Assembly (NCBI RefSeq): GCF_027925145.1
Contig: NZ_AP027130.1
Location: forward strand, 1,736,001-1,800,000
DNA: 64,000 nt
Source: Thermodesulfomicrobium sp. WS
GTDB lineage: Bacteria; Desulfobacterota; Desulfovibrionia; Desulfovibrionales; Desulfomicrobiaceae
Reading direction: 5' to 3'
Of the stretch, positions 30,383 to 39,865 are shown piece by piece (the stretch's first letter is position 1; each line of letters opens with the position of its first letter). A program made the position numbers and the translations under genes. Under the pieces are notes generated by a model, which worked only from the letters and a program-made list of their open reading frames with translations, was not told the origin of the DNA and made no database searches.

Positions 30383-30616
30383 CTGTTTTTCCAGTGTGTG
30401 TTACCGGACAATGATATTGTCACTCTGGCTGGGACAATAGAAATGTCATCCCATGAAGACACTAGGTAACGTATTCATGAAGGCGAAGGAAGCGCGGCGA
30501 GCGTTGGTGACCCTGCAGGCAGTGGCGTCCTCTGCTTTCCTTTGATCTCGGATCCCCCCATCCCGGGCCTTGCCGGAAAATATCCTTTGCCTCTACGAGC
30601 AAGGCCGGAGGTCACC

Positions 30617-32425
30617 GTGCGGAACTGGACAATCCCCATTACCCTTGGACTCGTGCTTCTCCTCGCCACGGCCGCCATGGCCGCCGAGGAGCCTGTGGAT
30701 ATCAATCTCGTGCTCGTGCGCGCTCCCGAAGGGAATTTCGCCGTGCTCGAGCTCACCCCGCACCCTGGCTGGCACGCCTATGCCAATACCCCCGGTCCCA
30801 GCGGCTTTCCCACGCATGTGGATGCCCGATTAAACGACACACAGCTTGCGGCCCTCTATCCTCCAGGCATCCCCACCCCGGATCCTCTCTCCCCTGGAGC
30901 CACGGCGCTCCTCTATACCGGCGCCACCCCCATCTTCCTTGCGCTTCCCCAAACCCAGGGGGAGCTCCAGGTGGCGGTGCGTATGCTGCTCTGCTCAGAC
31001 ACCACCTGTCAGCCGGTACGCCGAAAGCTCCAAACCCGTATCACCGAGGCGGCCCTGGCTGCAGCACGCACGCCCCAAGACACCCCGTGGTGGGACCTCT
31101 ATGCCCACTCCCTTCCTGAGGCCAAGCCCCAAGCTGCACCCGTGCCGCCACACACCACGACGCCTCCCGAACCCCGTGCCCTGGAGTCTGCCTTTACCGT
31201 GCGGGTCTTCGATCCCGGACTCGAAGTCCATAGCCTTGGTGCAGCCATTCCCCTTGCCCTGCTCGCAGGATTTATTCTCAACCTCATGCCCTGCGTGCTC
31301 CCGGTTATCGGGCTCAAGTTGCGCGGGCTCATGCCCACTGCCCACAAAGACTCCCCATCCCGCGCCTTTCGGGTCCACAATCTGGCCTTTGCCGCAGGGA
31401 TCATCTCCTTTTTTTGTATTTTGGCCCTCGCCATCGGCGTCACAGGCATGGCATGGGGACAAATCTTCCAAAACCCCAACGCCATCACCGCGCTCGCCAT
31501 CCTCGTCTTCCTCCTGGCCATGAGCCTTTTTGGGCTCATCAGCCTTCCCCTGCTGAGCCTCAAGGCCAAGCCGCAACCAGGGTATATGCCTGGCCCCATC
31601 GACTCCTTCACCACCGGACTTCTCGCCACCCTGCTGGCAACGCCATGCAGCGGCCCCTTCCTCGGAGGGGTTTTGGCCTGGGCCCTTATCCAGCCGACCC
31701 TGGTCATTGTCACGGTATTGGCGTGTGTGGGAATAGGCATGGCGAGCCCGTATCTGGTACTCGCGGCAGCCCCGGGACTCATGCGCATCTTCCCCCGCCC
31801 TGGGGCCTGGATGGAGTACCTGGAAATCGGCTTAGGCTTCTTTCTTCTGGGCACGACCATCTATCTCTTGGGGCTGCTCCCCCAAGACCGCATCCTGCCG
31901 ACACTCGCCTTTTTATGGATATGCGCCTTCTGCGCCTGGGTGTGGGGACACTGGGGGGGGCTCCATCAACCCACTTCCGTGCGCCTTTTCTGGCGTGGCA
32001 CAGCCCTGATGGTGGCCGCCCTTGGCGCATGGATCTTTTTGGTCCCCACAACCACCCCAAACCCATGGCAGCCCTTTGACCGCCAGCGCTTCGAGACCCT
32101 GCGGCACACCACCCCGCTACTTCTCGACTTTACTGCGGATTGGTGCCCCAACTGCAAATTCTTGGAAAAAACCGTGCTCACCGCCAAGGCAAGCACCGCC
32201 ATCGCCCAGCGTTACGGCGCGGTGCTCATGCGCGTGGACCTCACCCACGAAGACCCACAGGCCATGGAACTCCTCGCCGCCCTGGGATCCCGCTCCATTC
32301 CTGTGCTTGCGATCTTTTCTCCCTCACGACCGCAAAGCCCGCTCCTCCTGCGCGACCTCTTTTCTCAAGCCACCCTGGAGCGGGCCCTGGAGCAGGAATG
32401 GGAGGGGCTCCCGCCAAATCAGTAG
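30617..32425 (+). CDS. dsbD: Thiol:disulfide interchange protein DsbD
   Basis: About 602 residues starting at GTG, supported by GGAGGTCACC. Signal peptide, then an N-terminal DsbD-alpha domain with the pair in CSDTTC, an eight-helix core with the two membrane cysteines in LMPCVLP and ATPCSGP, and a C-terminal thioredoxin domain with WCPNC. It carries electrons from cytosolic thioredoxin to the periplasm, for cytochrome c maturation and disulfide repair. All six key cysteines are present. Confidence 0.95.
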   Translation: MRNWTIPITLGLVLLLATAAMAAEEPVDINLVLVRAPEGNFAVLELTPHPGWHAYANTPGPSGFPTHVDARLNDTQLAALYPPGIPTPDPLSPGATALLYTGATPIFLALPQTQGELQVAVRMLLCSDTTCQPVRRKLQTRITEAALAAARTPQDTPWWDLYAHSLPEAKPQAAPVPPHTTTPPEPRALESAFTVRVFDPGLEVHSLGAAIPLALLAGFILNLMPCVLPVIGLKLRGLMPTAHKDSPSRAFRVHNLAFAAGIISFFCILALAIGVTGMAWGQIFQNPNAITALAILVFLLAMSLFGLISLPLLSLKAKPQPGYMPGPIDSFTTGLLATLLATPCSGPFLGGVLAWALIQPTLVIVTVLACVGIGMASPYLVLAAAPGLMRIFPRPGAWMEYLEIGLGFFLLGTTIYLLGLLPQDRILPTLAFLWICAFCAWVWGHWGGLHQPTSVRLFWRGTALMVAALGAWIFLVPTTTPNPWQPFDRQRFETLRHTTPLLLDFTADWCPNCKFLEKTVLTAKASTAIAQRYGAVLMRVDLTHEDPQAMELLAALGSRSIPVLAIFSPSRPQSPLLLRDLFSQATLERALEQEWEGLPPNQ

Positions 32426-32465
32426 GCCCGAAGCCCACGTTGGTATGGCGACCTGCCGCACCGCC

Positions 32466-33113
32466 TCACCCCACGGCCCACAGCACCGCCAAATAGTGAA
32501 AGACGCTGCCTGCCACCACAAAACCGTGCCACACGGCGTGGTGGTACGGCAGGCGTTTCCACACATAAAACGGCACCCCAGCCGTGTAGGCCACGCCACC
32601 GGCAAGCAGGCACCACCGACTCTCCGGAGAAAGGGCGGCGAACAAGGCGCGTCCCGCCACCAAACACAGCCAGCCCATGCCCACGTACATGACGATGGAA
32701 AGCCGGCGAAAACGCTCAAAACACAGGCACTTGGCGGCAATGCCCGCTATGGCCAACCCCCAGATGGCGGCGCACAAGGCAAATCCCTGCGCCGAGCGCA
32801 AGACGCCCACCGTAAACGGGGTGTAGGTGCCGGCGATGAGTCCAAAGATGGCGCAATGGTCGATCACCCGCAGCACGCGCTTGATCTGGGGGGATACAAT
32901 GGCGTGATAGAGCGTGGACGCCGTATAGAGCACCGTCATGGTCAAACCAAACACCACCCCCGCGGTGGCATGCCAGGGGTCTCCCACTGACGCGGCCCGG
33001 GCAACGAGGATCCCCAATCCCACGAGAGCCCCCAGGGCTGCCAGACCGTGGATGGTCGCATGGGCGATTTCCTCTCCCAGGCTATAGTGTTTGAGGGAAA
33101 TAGACACCATCAT
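32466..33113 (-). CDS. Hemolysin III family membrane protein (PAQR/YqfA type)
   Basis: About 215 residues with seven membrane segments. HxxHG in the first helix (EEIAHATIHGLAALG), STLYHA and the C-terminal HHAVWHGFVVAGSVFHY are the zinc-ligand positions of the PAQR superfamily. Function in bacteria is poorly known; hydrolase activity or membrane homeostasis is suggested. Two consecutive ATGs could be the start; the upstream one overlaps the NYN gene's stop. It converges on dsbD. Confidence 0.88.
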   Translation of the reverse strand: MMVSISLKHYSLGEEIAHATIHGLAALGALVGLGILVARAASVGDPWHATAGVVFGLTMTVLYTASTLYHAIVSPQIKRVLRVIDHCAIFGLIAGTYTPFTVGVLRSAQGFALCAAIWGLAIAGIAAKCLCFERFRRLSIVMYVGMGWLCLVAGRALFAALSPESRWCLLAGGVAYTAGVPFYVWKRLPYHHAVWHGFVVAGSVFHYLAVLWAVG

Positions 33114-33736
33114 CCCTCCTCGAAACTGGAGGCGCGCTCATCCTCCCGAATGTTTTCCAGCGTATCGGCCACATCATTGAGCCAGTAGATATGATCCGCG
33201 CGGCATTGCAACTCCGAGGACACCCCATCGCGAAACACCGCGAGTTCGATGCGTTTGCCGCTACTGCCCAAATAATCCACCACATCGGCAAGGTCCGCAT
33301 CCCCGGAAGAGAGCACGAGCGTCTCATAGTACGCAGCAAGACTGAGGGCACGAAAGGCAATGCCCACATCCACGCCTTTTTGGATCTCGTTATACACGCG
33401 GTGGGGAGCGCCATTTTCTTCTTGATGCTGACAGCGTAGGCTGACCTTCTGGCCACACTCTTCACAGTATGCCTTGTCTGCCCGTTGCTGCCGAAGGGGA
33501 TAGATCTGGGTGATGATCTTCGGGCCATAAGGCGGGCCACTGCGCAGCCAACGGTGGAAATTGTCCTGCGCGTCGCTGGGAGGATTGGGACTGGCGTTGA
33601 AATAATAGGCCCTCCAGATGGGGCCTTGCCGTTCCAAGTAATGCCGCAACTTCAGATAGCTGAATTCATATCCAGGACGCACGCTATGGCGGGCGTTGAA
33701 CAAATACCCGGCATCAATGAGCCACAGTCGAGACAC
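33110..33736 (-). CDS. NYN-domain (LabA/DUF88) protein with a Cys cluster
   Basis: A 208-residue protein of the PIN-like NYN family. The acidic residues expected for metal binding are in LIDAGYLFN, KGVDVGIAFRA and SSGDADLADVVDYL. An insert with CEECGQ...RCQHQ could bind zinc. NYN proteins are likely RNases. The GTG start has GGAGGAACC before it. The gene overlaps the hemolysin-III gene by four bases, so the two are co-translated. Confidence 0.85.
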   Translation of the reverse strand: MSRLWLIDAGYLFNARHSVRPGYEFSYLKLRHYLERQGPIWRAYYFNASPNPPSDAQDNFHRWLRSGPPYGPKIITQIYPLRQQRADKAYCEECGQKVSLRCQHQEENGAPHRVYNEIQKGVDVGIAFRALSLAAYYETLVLSSGDADLADVVDYLGSSGKRIELAVFRDGVSSELQCRADHIYWLNDVADTLENIREDERASSFEEG

Positions 33737-33775
33737 GGTTCCTCCTCACCAGCGACGGTATCTCCGCCGCCTGCG

Positions 33776-34999
33776 TCACGCAAGAAATACCGGGCCGATA
33801 GTCTCGCCCGTAAGGCGCACTCCGCCGGTCTCCGTCACCACCAAGGTGTCTTCCACCCCAACCATGCCAAGCCCGGGAATGCCCAGTTTGGGCTCCAAGG
33901 CCAACGTCATCCCCGCTTCCAAGGGTTCGTCAAAGCCAGGGGCAATGACCGGCCATTCGTCCACCGCCAGGCCAATACCGTGCCCCACGAAGCCTACTTT
34001 GTTGCGCCCAAGGCCCATGAACCCCTCGCCCAGACCTACGCGGAGCGCCTTTTGCACCGCCATACGGTACAAATCCGCGGGGATCGCCCCCGGCACCAAA
34101 CGCGCGGCGAGTTCCATCTGGATTTCCTCGCAGAGCTCCTGGGCGCGGCGGGCCGCCTCCGGCACCACGGTCTGCGAGGCCCAATACACCTGCGTCTTGT
34201 CGGTATGATACCCTTCCACACAAAAGCCGCAATCCACCGCCAAGGGCTGATCCTCCTGCCACACCGTGCCGGCGTACCCGAGAAGCGGCACGGCTGGATG
34301 CACGCCACGCACCCCAAGCGGCCCATTGAAGGCACTGGGATAGTTTCCCGAATCTCCAGCGCTCACATGGCCCAAAAAGATCTCCTCCCCCTGGCCCTGC
34401 ATACGCATATGCCCATGATGGCCGTGGGCGAAAAAGCACTGCCATACGGCCTGGGCGATTTGCCACTCACTCATGCCAGGCCGGATGTGCTCGGGCAGCA
34501 TTTCCGTGAGCGCACGATGATGGCGGGTGCCCGCAAGGCGCATCTTGGCAAGCTCCCAAGGGGTTTTCACGGCCCGTGTCCGGGCCAAGGCCCCGTCGGC
34601 GGCCTCGATCTGCACCTGGGGGAGCTTGCGGGAGAGCACCTCACCCATGGCCCACGAAAGCCCCTGCATCTCCGCCCCCACCCGCTTTCCTAAGGGAGAG
34701 CCGGCCTCACGCAGGAGGCCTTCCAACTGGGAAAAGGACTTGAATTCCCCGACAGCACTCCATGGAGATTCCAACCAGGCCCGCTCCACGCCGCGGCGGC
34801 ACAGCAGCACCGGGGTCCCTTCCCGCGGCACCCAGGCCACGCCCTGGGCCAAGGAGCCCGTAAGATAGTAGAGATTCACTCGCGAAAAGACGAGCAGCCC
34901 ATCCAGATGGGGGTAGTCCCGCTCCAGGAAAAAACGCAACCGCGCAAGGCGCTGGGCGCTCTCTTCCTCGGGGAGGCGTTCCAATGCTTCGAAATGCAT
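33776..34999 (-). CDS. M24 family metallopeptidase (Xaa-Pro aminopeptidase-like)
   Basis: About 407 residues with a creatinase/prolidase N-domain and a pita-bread C-domain. The five metal ligands are visible: two Asp in VDCGFCVEGYHTDKT, His in GHGIG, Glu in LEPKLG and Glu in GVEDTLVV. It should remove an N-terminal residue before proline or cleave X-Pro dipeptides. The ATG lies one base after the mqnC stop. A longer upstream frame only overlaps mqnC. Confidence 0.92.
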   Translation of the reverse strand: MHFEALERLPEEESAQRLARLRFFLERDYPHLDGLLVFSRVNLYYLTGSLAQGVAWVPREGTPVLLCRRGVERAWLESPWSAVGEFKSFSQLEGLLREAGSPLGKRVGAEMQGLSWAMGEVLSRKLPQVQIEAADGALARTRAVKTPWELAKMRLAGTRHHRALTEMLPEHIRPGMSEWQIAQAVWQCFFAHGHHGHMRMQGQGEEIFLGHVSAGDSGNYPSAFNGPLGVRGVHPAVPLLGYAGTVWQEDQPLAVDCGFCVEGYHTDKTQVYWASQTVVPEAARRAQELCEEIQMELAARLVPGAIPADLYRMAVQKALRVGLGEGFMGLGRNKVGFVGHGIGLAVDEWPVIAPGFDEPLEAGMTLALEPKLGIPGLGMVGVEDTLVVTETGGVRLTGETIGPVFLA

Positions 35000-35000
35000 A

Positions 35001-36029
35001 TCAGCCCTCGATAATGGTATAGTCCATGGTACGGCGTTTGGGAATAAATCCGGCACGCTCCACAAGCATGCGCAGTTCCGGCTCCGGCAGGCGAAAATGC
35101 ACGCCCGCAGCGGCCACCACGTTTTCTTCGATCATGGTGGAGCCGAAGTCATTGGCCCCCCACCACAGGGCCAGTTGGCCCACATGCGGCCCTTGCGTTA
35201 CCCAGGATGCCTGAATGTTCGGGAAATTATCCAAATACAGGCGGCTCAAGGCCAAAAATCGGAGATACTCGTGGGAGGAGACCTCAGCAGCAGCGATCTG
35301 GGTGTTTTTCGGCTGGAACGTCCAGGGGATGAAGGCCGTGAACCCGCCGGTCTTGTCTTGCAGGGCGCGCAACCGCTCCAGGTGCTCCAGCCGCTGGGCC
35401 ATGGTCTCGCCAACGCCAAACATCATGGTGGCCGTGGTCCGCATGCCCAAGGCATGGGCCGCTTCCATGACTGCCAACCACTGGGCCGCCGTACATTTAC
35501 GCGGAGACACCCGCGCCCGCACCGCGTCCACCAAGATCTCCGCCCCGCCGCCCGGCATGGAATCGAGCCCCGCCTGCCGCAGCCGCTCCAGCACCTCGGT
35601 CACAGACCGCCCTTCCTGCTGACTCAAAAACCAGATTTCCGGCGGAGAAAAGCCGTGGACCGCTACCTGGGGATATGCCCCTTTGATGGTGCGAAGCATC
35701 GCCTCGTACCATGACAGGGGAAGGTCAGGATGCATCCCGCCTTGCAGCAGAATCTGATACCCGCCGAGATCCACCGTTTCCTGGATTTTGGCGAGCAGCT
35801 GCTCGGTGGAAAGCACGTAGCCTTCCGGGTCTCCTGGTGGACGATAAAAGGCACAAAAGCGGCATCCGCAGGAGCAGATATTGGTGTAATTGATATTGCG
35901 ATCCACGATGTACGTCACCACAGGGTCTGGATGCAGCTCCATGCGGCGCTGGTGCGCCAAGCGCCCCAGACTGAACACATCGTGCATGTCCCAAAGATAC
36001 AGGGCCCGGGCGGGCGTCAGTCGTTCCAT
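35001..36029 (-). CDS. mqnC: Cyclic dehypoxanthine futalosine synthase MqnC
   Basis: About 342 residues, a radical SAM enzyme. The cluster motif is C-x3-C-x2-C in NICSCGCRFCAFYR (Cys 55, 59, 62 counted from the alternative longer start), followed by LQGGMHPDLPLSWYE and HGFSPPEI. This is the MqnC signature of the futalosine menaquinone route. It cyclises dehypoxanthine futalosine. MqnA, D and E are not in this window. Start: GAGG five bases before ATG. Confidence 0.92.
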   Translation of the reverse strand: MERLTPARALYLWDMHDVFSLGRLAHQRRMELHPDPVVTYIVDRNINYTNICSCGCRFCAFYRPPGDPEGYVLSTEQLLAKIQETVDLGGYQILLQGGMHPDLPLSWYEAMLRTIKGAYPQVAVHGFSPPEIWFLSQQEGRSVTEVLERLRQAGLDSMPGGGAEILVDAVRARVSPRKCTAAQWLAVMEAAHALGMRTTATMMFGVGETMAQRLEHLERLRALQDKTGGFTAFIPWTFQPKNTQIAAAEVSSHEYLRFLALSRLYLDNFPNIQASWVTQGPHVGQLALWWGANDFGSTMIEENVVAAAGVHFRLPEPELRMLVERAGFIPKRRTMDYTIIEG

Positions 36030-36147
36030 AAGCACCTCGTGGAGGGATCGCTACCGGGGGCTGTTGGGGGCGGTCAAGCCCGGCTTGCCAAAGGCCATGG
36101 CCTGTGCTTGAAGCCCAGGGCACCGCCAGCAGACACAAGGAGGATGC

Positions 36148-36597
36148 ATGGACGTTTTTACGTGCCAGCGTTGTGGGCAGTGCTGCCAAGGCCAGGGCGG
36201 CATCGTCGTCTCCGCCCCGGAACGCCAGCGCCTGGCAGCCCATCTTGGCATGGAGGAAAGCGCCTTCACCGCCCAGTACGCCCAGCCCCAAGGCCGCAAG
36301 TGGGTACTGCGCTGCCGGGAGGATGGGTTTTGTGTCTTTTTCGTCAACGGAGTGGGCTGTGGGGTCCACGCGGCCAAGCCGGACATCTGCCGCGCCTGGC
36401 CGTTTTTCCGGGGCAATATCCTCGATGCCGTCAGTTGGGAACTGGCCCAAGACGCCTGTCCGGGGATCAATCCGGCTGCCGGCCACGCCCGCTTTGCCGA
36501 AGAAGGCCGCAGCTACCTCCGGAAACATGGACTGCTCAAAAGCGGGCGCGCCGATGAAGCCGCCGCCCTGGTACTGCCTCCGGAGGACGAGGCATGA
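36148..36597 (+). CDS. YkgJ-family cysteine-cluster protein
   Basis: A 149-residue protein with CQRCGQCC at the N-terminus, CRExGFC, GCGVHAAKPDICRAWPF and a late DACPG, the zinc/iron-chelating pattern of PF03692. It may bind a metal cluster; the role is unknown. AAGGAGG precedes the ATG. It overlaps the J-domain gene by four bases (ATGA). Confidence 0.9.
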   Translation: MDVFTCQRCGQCCQGQGGIVVSAPERQRLAAHLGMEESAFTAQYAQPQGRKWVLRCREDGFCVFFVNGVGCGVHAAKPDICRAWPFFRGNILDAVSWELAQDACPGINPAAGHARFAEEGRSYLRKHGLLKSGRADEAAALVLPPEDEA

Positions 36598-37325
36598 GCC
36601 GCCCCACCCTTTCCCAGTGCTACCGGCTGCTCGAAGTGCCTCCCAACGCGGATCTCGACGCGGTCAAGGCCGCGTACCGACGCCTGGCCTTCCGCTACCA
36701 CCCGGATCTGCACCCCGGAGACCGCAGCGCCGCAGAACGCTTCACCCGCATCAACGAGGCCTACGTCACCCTCAAGCGCCATCTGGAGCAGCCATCACGC
36801 TCCCAGACCCAAGGCCAACGGCACTATTCCGCAGAGACCATCTTCGAAGAAGAGGCCGCCAAGGCCCAGTCCACCAAAGGCACTTCCGGCCCGGAGTTCT
36901 TCTCCGCCCGCCACGAAGAAATCCTGCGCGATATCTTGAACGACCCCTTCGCCAAGCAGGTCTTCGAAGACATCTTCCGCAAACTGCGTACCGGCGCCAG
37001 CGTGGTGGAGGAAGGCAGCGCCGAGATGGGCGCACGGACCCCAAGCCCTGCCCCGACCTCGTTCAAGGAGCGCCTCCACAACTGGCTGCGCTCACAACTC
37101 GATGTGGAACACAGCATGGAGGTCCCGGCCCGCAACCTCGCCCCAGGCTCCCGGCTGCGCCTGTCCCTGCGCCTGCCGCTCTCGTGGCAGACGCGCACCG
37201 TCGAGCTCACCCTCCCCTGGGACTTCCGCTTGGGAAAGCCCATTCGGCTCAAGGGTCTTGGCCGTCGGCTTGGGCCGTGGCGGGGAGACCTCTATTTGCG
37301 GCTCTACGCCAAACTCCATTCCTAG
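36594..37325 (+). CDS. J-domain protein
   Basis: A 243-residue protein. The N-terminal J-domain (residues 5-68) has the HPD tripeptide in RYHPDLHPGD. It lacks the zinc-finger region of DnaJ, and the C-terminal part (about 155-243) is unassigned. It should stimulate DnaK at a specific client. It is co-translated with the YkgJ gene. Confidence 0.88.
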   Translation: MSRPTLSQCYRLLEVPPNADLDAVKAAYRRLAFRYHPDLHPGDRSAAERFTRINEAYVTLKRHLEQPSRSQTQGQRHYSAETIFEEEAAKAQSTKGTSGPEFFSARHEEILRDILNDPFAKQVFEDIFRKLRTGASVVEEGSAEMGARTPSPAPTSFKERLHNWLRSQLDVEHSMEVPARNLAPGSRLRLSLRLPLSWQTRTVELTLPWDFRLGKPIRLKGLGRRLGPWRGDLYLRLYAKLHS

Positions 37326-37332
37326 CGGGTCT

Positions 37333-37782
37333 CTAGAGCACACGATCCACCACCAGATGACTCGCATACCCGAGCACCGTGGCGGCGTAGTACGGACCCA
37401 AGGAAAGGGGCGGCCAGGAAAAAAGCCAGGCGGCCACCCCCAGCACCGCAAGCGGCACCACCAGTGCCGCCCACCAGCGATGCGTCCATCCCCGATGCGC
37501 CCCCATGGCGGGCAGCATGGCCACCAGCCCCAAGACCGCGGCCCAACGCACCTGGCCGGAAAGCAGCAAGGCGGCGTCCAGCACAAACAAGGCAGCGTAG
37601 AAAAAACGTCGGGCCTTGGAATCGGTATCTACGTCCGGAAACACCGATCCCAAGGCCACGCATGCGGCAAGGGCGGCCAGCGATGCCGGCGAAGGATCGA
37701 AACGGTACGTGCTGCGCAGCACGTACCACGCCCCTGCTCCAAGACTTATGCCACAAACCAGATGCGCGCGGGTACCGGGCAT
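37333..37782 (-). CDS. YdjM-family membrane protein (PF04307-like)
   Basis: A 149-residue protein with four hydrophobic segments. It has the metal-dependent hydrolase-like pattern: H in TRAHLVCG, FPDVDTDSKARR, HRGWTHRWW and GYASHLVVDRVL. The family is annotated as LexA-regulated or inner-membrane hydrolase. The start codon overlaps the SufB-like stop in TAATG. Confidence 0.82.
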   Translation of the reverse strand: MPGTRAHLVCGISLGAGAWYVLRSTYRFDPSPASLAALAACVALGSVFPDVDTDSKARRFFYAALFVLDAALLLSGQVRWAAVLGLVAMLPAMGAHRGWTHRWWAALVVPLAVLGVAAWLFSWPPLSLGPYYAATVLGYASHLVVDRVL

Positions 37783-38960
37783 TACATGGCGTCGTGGGCG
37801 TCCAGTTCGGCGATGGTGGCGTCGATGGATTCCCGCAATTCCTGTGGCAGCCCCATGATCTCCACATTGAGAAAACCGCGCACGATGGTGGCGGTGGCCT
37901 CGTCTTCATCCAGTCCACGCGCCATGAGATATTCGATCTCTTCTTGGGCGATCTTCCCCACCGCGGCTTCGTGCGAAAGCTCCACGCCCGCGCGGGTGCC
38001 TCGCAGCTCCGGGATGGCGTGAATGATGCCGCCGCTTCCCAGAATGAGTCCCTTACATTCGAGATGCCCCCGTGCGGGCACGGCATTGCCGATGATCTCG
38101 CCCCGAGCGATGATGGTGCCGCCGGTGGTGATGGTGCGGGAGACGATCTCGCCCCGAGTGCCTGGGGCATTGAGGACGATGCGGTTGCCCGTATCCACAT
38201 GCGATCCCGAAGGCGCCACGATCACCGAATTGAACCGCGCCACCGCCCCCGGGCCATTGAGATGGATGGTGGGATACGACTGCACGGAGCGCACTTCCTT
38301 GAGCAGCACGTAGTTACTCAAAAAGACACCGTCTTCTTCCACGATGCCCACGGTGCGCGGCCGCACTGCGACTTCTTTGCCCCAGTTGTGCACCATGGTG
38401 AAGGTGAGTTTCCCGCCGCGCTTGATGTAAAATTCCGAAATACCGAGGTGCAGCGCGGAAGATACCCCATGCGAAGTGGCGCACCCGGTGATGATGTGCA
38501 CCTCGGCGCCTTCTTCCACCACCACGATATTGTGGACGTTCTGCCCAACCGCATCGCCCTTGATAAAGAGACAAGTCTGCACTGGTTCTTCCACATGGAC
38601 GCCAGGCTGCACGCGGATGAAATATCCACCATGCAGTGGCTCCTGGCGCGCAGCACGGGTAAAATCATCCTTGTCCGGGTCCACGGCGCGCCAGAAATAT
38701 TCCGGCAAACCGTTGTAGCGATCCAGGGCTTTTTGGATGGGCAAGACCTCCACTCCAGGACGGGCAGAGGAACAATGCACCGGGGCATGGTCAAACTGCA
38801 AGAACGTCCCAGCCCGCGGGGAGTCCACATCCACCCCAACCATGCGCAGCTCATGCTTTTCCGTGGCGTCGAGGCTCTTTGGGTCATCCACCGTTGATGG
38901 ATTTTTTCCCTGAAAAAGAAAGGCGTTCAAGTCCACCTGAGGGGTCTTTAGTTCAGGCAT
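37782..38960 (-). CDS. SufB/SufD-family scaffold protein (minimal Suf system)
   Basis: About 392 residues of the SufB/SufD beta-helix family, with the conserved C-terminal ATIVRGFLN and EIEYLMARGL blocks and an acidic N-terminal part. It pairs with SufC encoded just upstream; no SufS, SufU or second SufB/D lies near. The two-gene layout is that of the minimal SmsCB/SufBC systems of anaerobes and archaea. The ATG at 38960 has AAGGAG eight bases upstream and overlaps sufC by 13 nt. Confidence 0.9.
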   Translation of the reverse strand: MPELKTPQVDLNAFLFQGKNPSTVDDPKSLDATEKHELRMVGVDVDSPRAGTFLQFDHAPVHCSSARPGVEVLPIQKALDRYNGLPEYFWRAVDPDKDDFTRAARQEPLHGGYFIRVQPGVHVEEPVQTCLFIKGDAVGQNVHNIVVVEEGAEVHIITGCATSHGVSSALHLGISEFYIKRGGKLTFTMVHNWGKEVAVRPRTVGIVEEDGVFLSNYVLLKEVRSVQSYPTIHLNGPGAVARFNSVIVAPSGSHVDTGNRIVLNAPGTRGEIVSRTITTGGTIIARGEIIGNAVPARGHLECKGLILGSGGIIHAIPELRGTRAGVELSHEAAVGKIAQEEIEYLMARGLDEDEATATIVRGFLNVEIMGLPQELRESIDATIAELDAHDAM

Positions 38961-39715
38961 CGGATGCACTCCTTGTAGCCGTACTTGGAGATGTGGTCCA
39001 AAATATCCCGCGGCCGCGTGGGGCGGGTGTCACAGCACAAGACCCCCTGATACATCACCTGGCCGCGATCGGCGTTGACGTAGTCCAAGATATATCCGGT
39101 GTGTGTGATGATGAGTCCCGAGGTCGTATTGCGGCGCCGCAGATCGCGCATGCTCATCTCCGGGGTGGGATCCGCAGTCTTGTCGAGCAAGGCGCGTACG
39201 GTACGCCCGATGAGCGCCATGTTTTCCAAATCCACGCCCGATTCCGGCTCGTCGAAGAGCACCAGGCTTGGGTCCTGGGCCATGAGCTGCAAGAGTTCCG
39301 AACGCTTGATCTCGCCTCCGGAAAAGCCGGCATTGATGTCGCGGTCCAAAAAGGTCTCGAAATGCACCCGGCGCGCCAAAGTCTCTATGTCCACCTCCCG
39401 CCCCCGGGCGCAAAGCCGCACCAAATCCCGGGTCTTGAGGCCATGGATGGTGGGCGGACGCTGGAAGGACATCCCGATTCCCCGGCGCGCCCGCTCGAAA
39501 ATGGGCAGATGGGTGATATCCTCTCCCTTGAACACGATCCGGCCCTCGGTGACCTCATAGCCGGAAAATCCCATCAGAGTCATGAGCAGCGTGGTCTTTC
39601 CCGACCCATTGGGGCCAAAGAGGATAAACGTCTCTCCTTCTTCGATGACAAGGTTGATCCCTTTGAGGACCTCCTTGCCGCCCACACGCACGTGGAGGTT
39701 TTCAATACGGAGCAT
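38948..39715 (-). CDS. sufC: SufC-type ABC ATPase
   Basis: About 255 residues: Walker A GPNGSGKTT, signature FSGGEIKRSE, Walker B LVLFDEPESGVD. It hydrolyses ATP to drive cluster assembly on the SufB-like scaffold. The signature is that of SufC rather than a transporter. The start at 39715 was chosen by the MLRIENLHV pattern; a longer in-frame stretch has no support. Confidence 0.93.
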   Translation of the reverse strand: MLRIENLHVRVGGKEVLKGINLVIEEGETFILFGPNGSGKTTLLMTLMGFSGYEVTEGRIVFKGEDITHLPIFERARRGIGMSFQRPPTIHGLKTRDLVRLCARGREVDIETLARRVHFETFLDRDINAGFSGGEIKRSELLQLMAQDPSLVLFDEPESGVDLENMALIGRTVRALLDKTADPTPEMSMRDLRRRNTTSGLIITHTGYILDYVNADRGQVMYQGVLCCDTRPTRPRDILDHISKYGYKECIRCLN

Positions 39716-39803
39716 ATGGCAATCCTTGCGAGCTAAATGTCCCAAACACGCCCCAGAAGGCAAAGGGCCGTTAGACGAGGGGCCGAGGAAAGTCCAGCAT
39801 CCC

Positions 39804-39842
39804 AAAAACATCAAGGGCCGGCAGGTTTCCCCGCCAGCCCTT
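39804..39842 (-). terminator. Terminator of the tol-pal operon
   Basis: On the minus strand AAGGGC-T-GGC...GCC-G-GCCCTT forms a long stem with few mismatches and an AAA-containing loop, then GATGTTTTTGG. It lies 24 nt after the pal stop. Confidence 0.8.
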
Positions 39843-39865
39843 GGACATGTCACCCCACCAGGAGA

